DNA of 54,748 bases from an uncultured Clostridia bacterium (GTDB lineage Bacteria > Bacillota > Clostridia > UBA1212). The position numbers were made by a program, and so were the translations under genes. This document shows, piece after piece, positions 19,301 through 27,141 of this stretch. The stretch is taken from NCBI GenBank assembly GCA_947304585.1, contig CAMZBI010000014.1, forward strand, positions 1 through 54,748, in the 5' to 3' direction. The notes beneath the pieces were generated by a model that saw nothing but the letters and a program-made list of their open reading frames with translations, was not told the origin of the DNA and did no database searches. Position 1 is the stretch's first letter; every line of letters begins with the position of its first letter.

Positions 19301-20551
19301 CCCAGAGGCAACAACCACATGCTTTTCTGCGGCAATCCCGGCACCGGCAAGACCACCATTGCCAGGATAATGGCCCGGGAACTCTACGATGCGGGCATCG
19401 TTGCGGAGAACAAGCTCATCGAGTGCGGCAGGCAGGACCTGGTGGGGATGTATCTCGGCCAGACAGCTCCCAAGACCCAGGATATGATTACCAGAGCCCT
19501 TGGCGGCGTTCTGTTCATAGACGAGGCCTATTCACTGACCTCCGGCGGACACGGCGGCGATTCCTACGGAGAAGAAGCGGTGACAACCCTTGTCAAGGCG
19601 ATGGAGGACTATAAGGACAATCTTGTCATCATTTTCTCCGGCTATTCCGACAAGATGGACGAGTTCGTGGCCTCAAACCCGGGCATTGCCTCCAGGATCG
19701 GCTTTACGTTCAGTTTCAAGGATTACACGTCGGATGAGCTCACCGCAATATTCAAACTAAAAGTCACAAAGACTGGCCTTGACGCAAACGACCCCGAGAC
19801 CCTGGCCAAGGTCAAGAGCATTATGCAGTATTTCATCTCCGTGCCCAATTTCGGCAACGGTCGTTTTGCGGAGCGTGTTGTCCAGATGACCTTTGAGATC
19901 CACGCCGAGCGCTGCATGAACTCGAATAACAGAGAAGAACTTTCGAAGATCACCCCCGAGGACATTCCTTCGGTGAAATATCTGATAGAGCACATGTCCA
20001 ACGGCGACGAACTGCTGAACCCGGACGAGATCGAAGAATCCCAGCATATGCGCACCGCCATTCATGAGCTTGGCCACGCCATCGTGTGCAGGATACTCTT
20101 CCCCAAGACGCCAATCGAGCGCATCACCATTTCCGCAGAGGGGAACGGCGCCTTGGGATACGTTGCCCACAAGGGATACGGCGTCAGCAACAAGACCGCC
20201 TCGGAGCTTAAAAAGCAGATCAGCGTGAACATGGCGGGCATTGCCGCAGAGGAACTGCTCCTTGGCGAATACGGCAACGGCGGAACTTCGGACCTTGAGA
20301 GCGCAACGTCCATCGCCTGGGCAATGATCTCCCGCTACGGTATGTCAAAGAGGGGCTTTACGGTGGTCAAAGACAGGAGCAGCGAAAGCAAGGCCGAGAT
20401 CGACCAGATCCTGAAGGACTGCTTTGAAGACGCCAAGCACATCATCTCCGAAAACGTCAAAGCCCTTGAAAAGGCCAAGGACCTGCTCCTTGAAAAGAAG
20501 AGCATCACGGACAGCGAGCTGTCTGCAATAATGGAACAGGAAAAAGCCTGA
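16343..20551 (+). CDS. Giant fusion: SWIM-like zinc fingers, three AAA-type modules, FtsH-like M41 metalloprotease
   Basis: Predicted 1402-residue soluble ATP-dependent protease. Two cysteine clusters, CEAGTCCQNRC (about 88-98) and CGKTCPNCNCEFC (about 234-246), each precede a similar L/VAAYxxYL helix and look like degenerate SWIM fingers. A degenerate P-loop GSKDTGKKK (about 455) starts an AAA-like module. Two CbxX/SpoVK-type AAA+ modules follow, each with GNPGTGKTT (about 727 and 997) and VLFIDEAY (about 786 and 1056). The C terminus is peptidase M41: HELGH at 1241-1245 and the third zinc ligand Asp in GGTSDLESAT (about 1317). FtsH differs in having membrane helices and one AAA domain; no transmembrane segment is evident here. 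The ATG at 16343 has AGGAGA six bases upstream and is preferred over a GTG at 16238. A strong terminator follows. Confidence 0.85.
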   Translation: MADQNYKLPWNPKNRLNLIDDESLKRGMQLYRNGFVQGVEFGDSDGKPQVTVKVYFDSCSAFPQNSAVVKTEKVYTVKTSRDASIGICEAGTCCQNRCLPLVAAYLKYLDDNKMLETVLKERASYRTLNNIQNPVYEFLWEPEGDTLNVIPQNYIDAANALLDRHLLNVRPAKSKNGYISLDFDGRLCHKYQENDPRFTFTDFLLYLSRLENETPNMEDGISVGTKFNPAVSNCGKTCPNCNCEFCIPVTAAYIRYLRESGRESDIKRAERERLESPVKIRYGTKMPFKENSGTVKNLVEQISCLPKMVLDAAARLLDSGQVSVFPHKTLENEEEDKNIICDLAIWYYKDSKDLNKAKNVEDFFCNDPDQGVFVYHIKSLDFSSKELPLWEIVLRATVSLDYLRKSSFNTETLSFKRATVIDNFMRQTEQVPGLEKIMRLANNEKTNSLFCIIEGSKDTGKKKIVENIAELLAQNGKIKTKDYQKCTFEELGRTLIRTYEPAYREETDPYSYPSGQYYEGPKYNVFEKQVLYVITGLQKFLREVNEKGVYDGRLEHILKILGRAEKDTYVIILGLSPEDVDSFLALDSRYKFLYGQNRLHLENMTTDELCDAYLAELSKDVRDQITDEDGFRQSFAEFMAFNEKFLPMGNTELVNYLANYSNVEGKPELPPNAYNNKKAALALDEMIGMNAIKQQIRDFEAFMAFQKKAQASGIKAEHGNMHMLFTGNPGTGKTTVARIIASMLFDIGVLPSNKLVEVERKDLVASYVGQTATKTGDVIKKALGGVLFIDEAYALALDDNDSFGKEAIATLVKAMEDHKDNLIVILAGYEKEMNDFLKSNSGIESRVGYTFRFENYSISELSQMYINNLTKMNFTLSPGVRKAMENVTEFFVNRRYFGNGRFVKKMTQETVIRHAKNENAPGWQLTLISEEDVPTVEDMSVKTSADETKTSGLENLIGLDDIKDQIRKFRNTVAFKRKAGAYGIKIPRGNNHMLFCGNPGTGKTTIARIMARELYDAGIVAENKLIECGRQDLVGMYLGQTAPKTQDMITRALGGVLFIDEAYSLTSGGHGGDSYGEEAVTTLVKAMEDYKDNLVIIFSGYSDKMDEFVASNPGIASRIGFTFSFKDYTSDELTAIFKLKVTKTGLDANDPETLAKVKSIMQYFISVPNFGNGRFAERVVQMTFEIHAERCMNSNNREELSKITPEDIPSVKYLIEHMSNGDELLNPDEIEESQHMRTAIHELGHAIVCRILFPKTPIERITISAEGNGALGYVAHKGYGVSNKTASELKKQISVNMAGIAAEELLLGEYGNGGTSDLESATSIAWAMISRYGMSKRGFTVVKDRSSESKAEIDQILKDCFEDAKHIISENVKALEKAKDLLLEKKSITDSELSAIMEQEKA

Positions 20552-20575
20552 AATACAGTATTTAAACTTACCAAA

Positions 20576-20612
20576 ACGCGGCCCCGATTTGACTTCCGGG
20601 GCCGCTCTTTTT
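20576..20612 (+). terminator. Intrinsic terminator after the AAA-M41 gene
   Basis: A perfect nine-base stem (GCGGCCCCG and CGGGGCCGC) with a ten-base loop is followed by TCTTTTTAT. It lies between convergent genes, 25 bases past the protease stop. Confidence 0.85.
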
Positions 20613-20642
20613 ATCCTATATTGCCGAAAAATAAGGCATCAG

Positions 20643-23210
20643 TTATTTTGACATGTCTCTGTCGAAGACCCAGGTTCCCGAGCCAACTGTCCGTGCGGGA
20701 ATTCCCTTTATCCTGATCTCTGCGGACGTTCCTGCAGGAACTGTTACGGTGTAGCGCCTTGTACCTCCTTCGCCGTTGCCGAAGCACACGGAAATCTCTC
20801 CGTAAGGCGAATCGATGGAGCACCTCAGGCACTTCACAGCTTCAAAATCCGCCGGCTCAACGGCGAACTTTTTGAAGCCCGGTTCGATGACCTTGATCCC
20901 CGCGATATCCTCGTAATACGAGAGCATGAATCCGCCGTGCATCGGGTGGTTGTAGGATGCCACACCTATGTTTTTGTTTGTCTCTACAAAGTGCATGTCC
21001 GGGCACTCCCACATGGAAGTGGCGTTGTCGTCAAGCATGGTTCCGAAACTGTAATGGTCTCTATTGAAAAGGAAGCGCATTGCCTCGTCTGCAAATCCAA
21101 GGCGGGCAAGTGCCGGCACCAGATACTTGTTTGCATATATGCCGGTGTACATGGCATGATCGTCTTCGGCAAGGCCCGAAAGTGTTGCCTCAAGAAGCTT
21201 TTCGCCCTCTCCGTCAGTGTAAATTCCCAGCAGCAGCGCCACGCCGTTTGATCCGCTGTAGCCGTAGCTGTGTTTTTCACTGTTGTAAAAGTGTCTTATG
21301 ACGGAATCTTTAATCTTTTCGGCCAGTTCCTCGTACTCTTCGCTCCTGCCGGTTCCCAGTTCCCTTGATATCTCCGCCATTTTCTTTGATATCTCGTAGA
21401 ACATCATTGTCGACGAGTGGGGTACGGGCATCCTCCGGGGGCCTTCATTGCCAAGGGGCGGATCCCAGTCGCCAAGGCCAACGCTTATAACGTAGTCCTC
21501 CGCCCTGTCCTGTTCGTGGCGCATCCACTTCTCCATCATGTCCAGATTCGCCTCAAGGGCATGCCTGTCGCCCTTGTATTTCCAGAGCCAATAGGGAATG
21601 ATTATCTGGGCGCATCCCCAAAGAGGAGAAGCCTCTCCGCAGCCCCTCTTTCCCGGAGCGATCATCTGCCAGACTTTGTAAACCCTGTCGCTGGTCCTGA
21701 TATCCTCAAGGTATTTTTCGTAGGCGGAAGTGCTGTCATAGGAGAGCAGGCCCCAGTTGCAGACCACCTGGGCGTCTCCCAACCAGCCGCATTTTTCTCT
21801 TGCAGGGCAGTCCTCGGGATATCCGTGGTAGTTTGACCTGTAGGTGTTTCTCATCACCTTGTCAAGACGATTTAGGTCCTCACAGTCGCTGTCAAAGTGT
21901 CCCGTCTCCTCAAAGTGCGTCGAAAGAGCGTAGCCCTTGATCATTGAAGGCGAAGGCTCGGTTCCGTAGCCCTTGGAGAAATCGTGTATGCCCGTGATCT
22001 CAACGTATCTGAAGCCGTGATACGTAAACCTGGGCCTGAAAACCTCTGGCCCCGGACCGCCTCCGGCGATATACATGTCCTGCTGGATGCACTGGGTGGC
22101 AAAGGCTCCCGTGGATCTGTGGTCGAGGTTTCCGCCGGGACCAAGGGCCTCCGAAGTCCTTATAACGTAGCAGGCGCCTCTTGGCGAGTAAGCAGGTATC
22201 GTGATTTCATAAATGCCCGCAAAATTCTCGCCCATGTCGAATATCCAGGCACCGTCCGATTTTCCATTTTCGCAGTGATAACCGATGCAGGGTATCTCAC
22301 GAATTATCCTTATCGGCGGCATGAGGCAGGGAGTAAGTTTTCCCTTGTGTGTGTCGTCGGTTTTGACAGGTCCCCAGCCCTCTTCAGAGCCCTCGGGATC
22401 TGCAAAGTCAGGCGTCTCGAGCCTCTTGTCGTAAGTCTCGCCGGCATATACGTTGTTAAGGGAAATGGGGCTGTATTTGTATTTCCAGTTTTCGGTATCG
22501 GTGAGAACATCCGCTTTGGTGCCGTCCTCAAAATACACCCTCAACACCGCTTTTACGCAAACGTCACCGTAAACCATTCCGTTGCTGCCCCAGACTCTGC
22601 TCTGGGAATAGAAGCCCTCACCAAGACACACTGAGAGGCAGTTTTTCCCTGTTTTTACGAGATCCGTAACGTCAAGCGCTCTGTAGAGCACCGTCTCCTC
22701 ATAGTTCGTGGAGGGAGGATCCAGGTAGTTTTCATCGGTGCGGCGGTTATTGATGTAAAACTCTCCGGCGCCAAGGCCAATGCCCCAAAGAACCGCCTTT
22801 CCGACCTTTTTATCCAACGTGAATTTCGTTCTGAGATAAGGTGCCCAGCCCGCGATGTGGCAGGAAGGTTTGATCCATTCTGCCTTGCCAAAATCCTCGG
22901 TCGAAAGCTCGGTCATAAACGTTGCCGAAGCGGATGCGCTGTTCCCGTAATTGTCGAAAGACGTGACTTTAAGCACATATTCTTCCGCAAAAGCCAGTTC
23001 AAGCCCGCTCACGACAACGTCAACGCTCTCGCCGCTCTCCACAATCCCTGTATCTTTAACGGCTTTATTGCCGGCTGTTATCTCTATTCTGTATGCGGTC
23101 TGACGGATCTCATTTTCATCCCCGTCGTATTTCCAGCTGAATCTGAGCCCTTTTACCGGCACGTTCAGGCAGGGGCTTTCTCTGTTGATCTTTATGTCAT
23201 AAACTCTCAT
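20643..23210 (-). CDS. Alpha-L-rhamnosidase, glycoside hydrolase family 78
   Basis: Predicted 855-residue inverting alpha-L-rhamnosidase releasing terminal rhamnose from plant or bacterial glycans. The N-terminal beta-sandwich regions contain AEWIKPSC and WSPI-type carbohydrate folds. The (alpha/alpha)6 catalytic barrel contains DCPAREKCGWLGDAQ (about 466-480), the conserved GH78 motif with the general-acid glutamate region. Late motifs include TSMWECPDM and ASYNHPMHGGFMLSYYEDIAGI. There is no signal peptide, so it is probably cytoplasmic and acts on imported oligosaccharides. The ATG at 23210 has GAGGAAA upstream; the long upstream in-frame extension overlaps the nitroreductase gene and is rejected. 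Confidence 0.9.
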   Translation of the reverse strand: MRVYDIKINRESPCLNVPVKGLRFSWKYDGDENEIRQTAYRIEITAGNKAVKDTGIVESGESVDVVVSGLELAFAEEYVLKVTSFDNYGNSASASATFMTELSTEDFGKAEWIKPSCHIAGWAPYLRTKFTLDKKVGKAVLWGIGLGAGEFYINNRRTDENYLDPPSTNYEETVLYRALDVTDLVKTGKNCLSVCLGEGFYSQSRVWGSNGMVYGDVCVKAVLRVYFEDGTKADVLTDTENWKYKYSPISLNNVYAGETYDKRLETPDFADPEGSEEGWGPVKTDDTHKGKLTPCLMPPIRIIREIPCIGYHCENGKSDGAWIFDMGENFAGIYEITIPAYSPRGACYVIRTSEALGPGGNLDHRSTGAFATQCIQQDMYIAGGGPGPEVFRPRFTYHGFRYVEITGIHDFSKGYGTEPSPSMIKGYALSTHFEETGHFDSDCEDLNRLDKVMRNTYRSNYHGYPEDCPAREKCGWLGDAQVVCNWGLLSYDSTSAYEKYLEDIRTSDRVYKVWQMIAPGKRGCGEASPLWGCAQIIIPYWLWKYKGDRHALEANLDMMEKWMRHEQDRAEDYVISVGLGDWDPPLGNEGPRRMPVPHSSTMMFYEISKKMAEISRELGTGRSEEYEELAEKIKDSVIRHFYNSEKHSYGYSGSNGVALLLGIYTDGEGEKLLEATLSGLAEDDHAMYTGIYANKYLVPALARLGFADEAMRFLFNRDHYSFGTMLDDNATSMWECPDMHFVETNKNIGVASYNHPMHGGFMLSYYEDIAGIKVIEPGFKKFAVEPADFEAVKCLRCSIDSPYGEISVCFGNGEGGTRRYTVTVPAGTSAEIRIKGIPARTVGSGTWVFDRDMSK

Positions 23211-23223
23211 TTTGATTTTTTCC

Positions 23224-23886
23224 TCATTCTTTCCACTTGAAATTATCTTTGCCCGCTGCAGCCTCAAAACTGTATTTAACGATCCCAAGATCGATATATC
23301 TGCAGGGTCCGGGCAGTGATACAATGCTTACCGTATCGCCGGACAGGAGCTCGATCCTGAACTGCTGCTGGTTTATGGCAGTCGGAGCCAGCAATGCGCC
23401 CTCCACTCCTCTTTTAAACCATTCCGGCACCTCTTCCGGCGCTTTCACAAGTTTTTTCACAGGTTTACATCTGTGAGCCGCTCCCTGAGTTGCACCGTAC
23501 CCAAGGGCGATAACTATGTATATCACGTTTCCCTTTTCCGGTGTCACCTTCGACCTTTCGTAGGTGAGAGCCACCCAGCAGGTGTTAAGTCCCAGTTTCT
23601 GGGCAAATAAAACAAGCCTCTCGCCAAAATACCCCGCCTGCTCTTCCATTCCCGAAGGCCCTTCGATCACGAAATAGTTTCTGCAGCCGGAAAAACTGCC
23701 GTAGTGAGGTTTTGACGCTTTGAACGCCTCCGGCTCATCCACGAATAGCCTTATATTAAGGCCGCTTTCCCGGTTTATGTCACGGATCTCCTCGAGAAGA
23801 GCCTCTTCCTGCTCTTTGCCAATGGCTTCGTTCTTGTACTGCCTCACCGAGTGACGGCTTCGCATGACCTCAAGAATATCTTCCAC
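23224..23886 (-). CDS. Nitroreductase-family FMN protein
   Basis: Predicted 220-residue putative nitroreductase of the TM-nitroreductase type. The N-terminal RSRHSVRQYKNE is the usual phosphate-binding start of the fold. ERLVLFAQKLGLNTCWVALT, VIALGYG and LLAPTAINQQQFR follow the family order. Such enzymes bind FMN and reduce nitro, enone or similar substrates with NAD(P)H; the physiological substrate is unknown. The start is GTG at 23886 with AAGGAG seven bases upstream. The gene ends 13 bases before the rhamnosidase start, so the two are probably co-transcribed. Confidence 0.8.
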   Translation of the reverse strand: MEDILEVMRSRHSVRQYKNEAIGKEQEEALLEEIRDINRESGLNIRLFVDEPEAFKASKPHYGSFSGCRNYFVIEGPSGMEEQAGYFGERLVLFAQKLGLNTCWVALTYERSKVTPEKGNVIYIVIALGYGATQGAAHRCKPVKKLVKAPEEVPEWFKRGVEGALLAPTAINQQQFRIELLSGDTVSIVSLPGPCRYIDLGIVKYSFEAAAGKDNFKWKE

Positions 23887-23905
23887 AAACGTCTCCTTTT
23901 GTCTT

Positions 23906-23943
23906 TAAAAAAGCCGGAAGATGTCAGAAACGGTCTTCCGGCT
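23906..23943 (-). terminator. Intrinsic terminator of the DUF6935-like gene
   Basis: On the minus strand a perfect ten-base stem (AGCCGGAAGA and TCTTCCGGCT) closes a 12-base loop and runs into TTTTTT. It lies just past the 23996 stop and separates that transcription unit from the nitroreductase-rhamnosidase pair. Confidence 0.85.
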
Positions 23944-23995
23944 GATTTCAATTAAATTACTGTTTGTCCGGCCTCAGCTTAACTTGAACTGGACA

Positions 23996-24595
23996 TTAAG
24001 CCCAGGGGTTCTTGCTCTGAGGAACTCTTATGTCGCCGATGCACTGGATCTCTCTGAAGAACCACTCTCCTGTAGAAGGTTTCTTTCTGAGGGCAATGGA
24101 TCTTTCCGAATCCGCACCGGAGCTCTTTACCCACATGGTTGCATAGTTTTCATTGTCAAAGGAATAGGGATTGGCAATTACGTCTATCGTGTAAGGAGTT
24201 GAAGGCGTGTAGTCGTTGGCAACGGTTGCACCCTTGAAGAAGGATGCGGGAACGTATTCCTTGTCCTTAAGTCTGTCCCTGATGAACTGTCTTGTGTAAG
24301 GGTTCATCTCGTCAGGTCCGTTCAGAAGGTCCAGCATTTTAAAGCACTCATCCTGATTGTCCTTGAATGCCATCAGTGCGACCATTACAAGCGCTGTGGT
24401 CTTGAAAGGAGTGTCGAGAGAGGCCTCGGGCAGCTGCTTCAATTCGTCAACGGTTTTCGGAATACTGTTGAAAGTGAACGTTTTTACTTCCCGTGTTCCC
24501 TTTCCGACCTGAGGCTCGTCTGTGGAGCTGTTTCCGCTGCCGGAACTTGAAAACAGACCGGAGAAAAATGATTTTAAACTGTCAAGAAATCCCAT
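23996..24595 (-). CDS. DUF6935-like protein of unknown function
   Basis: Predicted 199-residue protein. A short Ser/Gly-rich N terminus (SGLFSSSGSGNSS) precedes a compact domain with LPEASLDTPFKTTALVMVALMAF, FIRDRLKDKEYVPASFFKGA, NDYTPSTPYTIDV and the C-terminal RSIALRKKPSTGEWFFRE. From memory this layout matches the DUF6935 family of Bacillota proteins, which has no assigned function. GGAGG precedes the ATG at good spacing. It follows the solute-binding lipoprotein gene by about 85 bases in the same direction, and a clear terminator lies downstream, so it may be the last gene of that unit. Confidence 0.65.
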   Translation of the reverse strand: MGFLDSLKSFFSGLFSSSGSGNSSTDEPQVGKGTREVKTFTFNSIPKTVDELKQLPEASLDTPFKTTALVMVALMAFKDNQDECFKMLDLLNGPDEMNPYTRQFIRDRLKDKEYVPASFFKGATVANDYTPSTPYTIDVIANPYSFDNENYATMWVKSSGADSERSIALRKKPSTGEWFFREIQCIGDIRVPQSKNPWA

Positions 24596-24680
24596 AGTAA
24601 ATCCTCCAGAATTATCGCCGGTTATAACTCCGGCAAAACAAAGTTTGCAACAGGGCCAAATCTGCCCTCATCGTGATAAA

Positions 24681-26084
24681 TCAGCCGTTGTAAAGGACGT
24701 CCCACATCTGGTTTGCCTGTTCCTGAATTCTCGCGAGGCTGTCCTGCCAGGCCGCCTCGTTTTTGCAGTAATCGCCGAAAAGATTGGCCATTCCCTTATG
24801 GATGATGCTGGCGACTTCCGGGGGAACGCAGGTTCCAAGCTGGCCGGGCACGTAGTTGTCGTAGTTCGCGGTAAATGCGGCGTAGTTCTTTCCGTCATAT
24901 CCGTCGCCCTTCAGGTGCCAGAAGTCCTGATCGCCAAGTTTCTTAAGGATCGGCACGTCTCCGCCCGCCTGGGAGTGGAGCGCGTACTGGCCTTCCTCGG
25001 TAAGGAGGAATAGAGCAAGAGCAGCAGCTGTGTCCTTATTTCTGGTGTAACTGAATACCGAGAATCCAAGAGATCCGCAGGGGGAAGCCTTGTTCGGGAA
25101 GAGCGGATAAGGAGCCACATCCCACTCGGTGCCCTTCGGATAGTTCTTGACTCTCTCCGTAAGAACCGTGTATGACTCGTTAAAGTTGAACACGCAGCCG
25201 TTGTAAGGTCTCACCTGGCTGTACTCTCTTGCAAGATTCGTGTTCAGCTCACAGTCATTGGGGTATGCCAGACGTCTCTCAATGAGTTCGATGCCTTCGC
25301 TGATACCCTTAATGACATTCTCATTGTCAAGATTTACTCTCTTGTTCTCTTTGTCATACCACTTTCCGCCGTAAGCATAAAGGAACGGGCTATAGAGGTT
25401 CTGCCACTGGAAATTGTATGCGCAGCCAACCTGAGTCAAAGTGATGCCGTCAACGTCGTACTGTTTCAGTCTCTCGCAGTAGTCCTTGAAAGTCGCCCAA
25501 TCCCAGTCGTTTGCAACTCTCTCGCCGGGAGCGAGGATACCGGCCTCCACCATGGCATCGACGTTATAGGAGAAGATAACGTTTCCGCAGGTCATGGCCA
25601 CCATGTACATCTTTCCCTCAACGTAGCTGAGATCAAGGATACCGCCGTAAATATCGCTAAGGTCGATGCCGTAGGCCTCAACGTAGGAATCCAGGGGCAT
25701 CATGGTCTCGTTCACGATCGCATACTGATAAAGGGTATCGTTTGCGCCAAGTCCGCCGTCCGTCATATAGAACAGGTCACCCAGGGTCCTGGACGAGATC
25801 AGAGCGTCGTAGCTGGTGAGATTGAACTCAGTCTCAATGGTGACGTCGGGATACTTGTTCCGGAACGCATTCAGCCAGCTCTTAATACCTCTCTGAGACT
25901 CCTCATTGGTGTACAGATGGTTGACGCAGGACACTTTTACCTTTCCGCGGATCTCGGGAACGTAGTCATCAGGCAGTTCTCCGGTCTCCTTCGGACGGTT
26001 GTCGCAGGCGCCGACAGTCAGCAGCATCAATGCCGCCAGAGCGATAAGCGCTATCCTGACAAATGTTTTAAGGAATGGTTTCAT
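24681..26084 (-). CDS. ABC transporter extracellular solute-binding lipoprotein
   Basis: Predicted 467-residue family 1 substrate-binding lipoprotein for sugar uptake. The signal peptide has a hydrophobic core (IALIALAALMLLTV) and a lipobox ending GAC at Cys27. The mature part has the usual hinge features: SWLNAFRNKYPDVTIETEFN, IVNETMMPLDSYVEAYGIDL and the late GFSVFSYTRNKDTAAALALF. Start chosen at 26084 because AAAGGAG is nine bases upstream; the earlier in-frame ATG lies over the promoter. No permease or ATPase gene is adjacent, so it is an orphan binding protein. The ligand is probably an oligosaccharide (inference). Confidence 0.85.
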   Translation of the reverse strand: MKPFLKTFVRIALIALAALMLLTVGACDNRPKETGELPDDYVPEIRGKVKVSCVNHLYTNEESQRGIKSWLNAFRNKYPDVTIETEFNLTSYDALISSRTLGDLFYMTDGGLGANDTLYQYAIVNETMMPLDSYVEAYGIDLSDIYGGILDLSYVEGKMYMVAMTCGNVIFSYNVDAMVEAGILAPGERVANDWDWATFKDYCERLKQYDVDGITLTQVGCAYNFQWQNLYSPFLYAYGGKWYDKENKRVNLDNENVIKGISEGIELIERRLAYPNDCELNTNLAREYSQVRPYNGCVFNFNESYTVLTERVKNYPKGTEWDVAPYPLFPNKASPCGSLGFSVFSYTRNKDTAAALALFLLTEEGQYALHSQAGGDVPILKKLGDQDFWHLKGDGYDGKNYAAFTANYDNYVPGQLGTCVPPEVASIIHKGMANLFGDYCKNEAAWQDSLARIQEQANQMWDVLYNG

Positions 26085-26118
26085 TTCCGTACTCCTTTTA
26101 TGGAATATTTGTGACCTT

Positions 26119-26148
26119 ATGATATCACATAACCCCATAATAATGCAA
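26119..26148 (-). promoter_or_regulatory. Candidate promoter for the solute-binding protein gene
   Basis: On the minus strand TTGCAT (26143-26148) and TATCAT (26119-26124) are 18 bases apart, about 35 bases before the start codon. The match is moderate. Confidence 0.45.
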
Positions 26149-26269
26149 CAAAAAAATAACGTCCGGGCAGCGGCGCCGGTAAAAGCCGTTGTCGGCTCAA
26201 GGAGTTAAATTTTGTGAAAAACAAGCACATATTTCATTGGCAAAACGTCTTGAATAACGGCGGTTTTTC

Positions 26270-26297
26270 TTGACAACGTCCTCCGAAGTGATACAAT
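26270..26297 (+). promoter_or_regulatory. Sigma-A promoter for the VUT transporter-amidase operon
   Basis: TTGACA (26270-26275) and TACAAT (26292-26297) are separated by 16 bases. The VUT-family start codon is 80 bases downstream with AAGGAG before it. No regulatory hairpin is evident in the leader. Confidence 0.7.
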
Positions 26298-26376
26298 ACA
26301 CACTGCATTTTGCAAAAAGCGGAGTTCGGCCTCTAAATCCTTCGCGATATAAACCAAAACCAAGGAGAACAAACCA

Positions 26377-27141
26377 ATGAAAAACACTCAAGGCAGCGGG
26401 ATCTCCCCGAAGTCACTGCCGGCAATGACCGCCGATTTTCTCAAGGCATTGCCGATATACGTCACCGTCGTCTTTGTCATCGACACCCTTCTGATGAATT
26501 TTCTTGCCGGGATCACTCTGGTAAACCTTCCCTGGATAGCCGTCAACGCAGCCATCACGGTCTCCTGGATATCTTTCATTATACTTGATATTGTCACGAA
26601 AAGATTCGGCCCCGAAGCCGCAAATCTTCTCTCCGTCATCGCCGCAGTCTCAAACACAGTCTGCGCTTTGATCTGTTTTGCGGCCAGCAAGATATTCAGC
26701 AACCCGTCTCTGGATCTCATCCTCGGCGGCCAGTGGTCCGTCTTCACCGCCAGCACCATTGCGTTTATTCTGTCGGCGATCCTCAACAACTACATCAACG
26801 CCCTTATCGGCCGCCTTTTCACAAAGGATCCGGACGGCAAGCTCGCCTACGTCGCCAGAGCCTTCATTTCGACTTTTATTTCCCAGTTTGCCGACAATTT
26901 TCTGTTTCTCTTCTTTGCCTTTTTCCTGTTCCCGATGATACCCACCGCCCTTCAGGTCACCTGGACAATGCCCCAGATACTCGTATACGCCGCAGTCTGC
27001 GCAGTCATCGAACTTCTTTCGGAGGTCATTTTCTCACCTCTCGGGTATGTTGTAGTAAAAAGGTGGAAGGAGCGGGGTGTCGGTTCTGCGTTCATCGAAA
27101 AATACTGTGTGAAGGAGACCGCCAATGAAATTCAACGATAA
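26377..27141 (+). CDS. VUT-family membrane transporter (queuosine-precursor transporter-like)
   Basis: Predicted 254-residue integral membrane protein with about six helices. The order of motifs fits the VUT/YhhQ family: an early TVVFVIDTLLMNFLAG helix, IILDIVTKRFGPEAANLL, FILSAILNNYINALIGRL, VARAFISTFISQFADNFLF and the C-terminal PLGYVVVKR. YhhQ imports queuosine precursors; other members are annotated only as vitamin-uptake-like. The present ligand cannot be told from sequence. Its end overlaps the amidase start by 17 bases, so the two are translationally linked, which hints at uptake followed by amide hydrolysis (inference). Confidence 0.75.
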   Translation: MKNTQGSGISPKSLPAMTADFLKALPIYVTVVFVIDTLLMNFLAGITLVNLPWIAVNAAITVSWISFIILDIVTKRFGPEAANLLSVIAAVSNTVCALICFAASKIFSNPSLDLILGGQWSVFTASTIAFILSAILNNYINALIGRLFTKDPDGKLAYVARAFISTFISQFADNFLFLFFAFFLFPMIPTALQVTWTMPQILVYAAVCAVIELLSEVIFSPLGYVVVKRWKERGVGSAFIEKYCVKETANEIQR

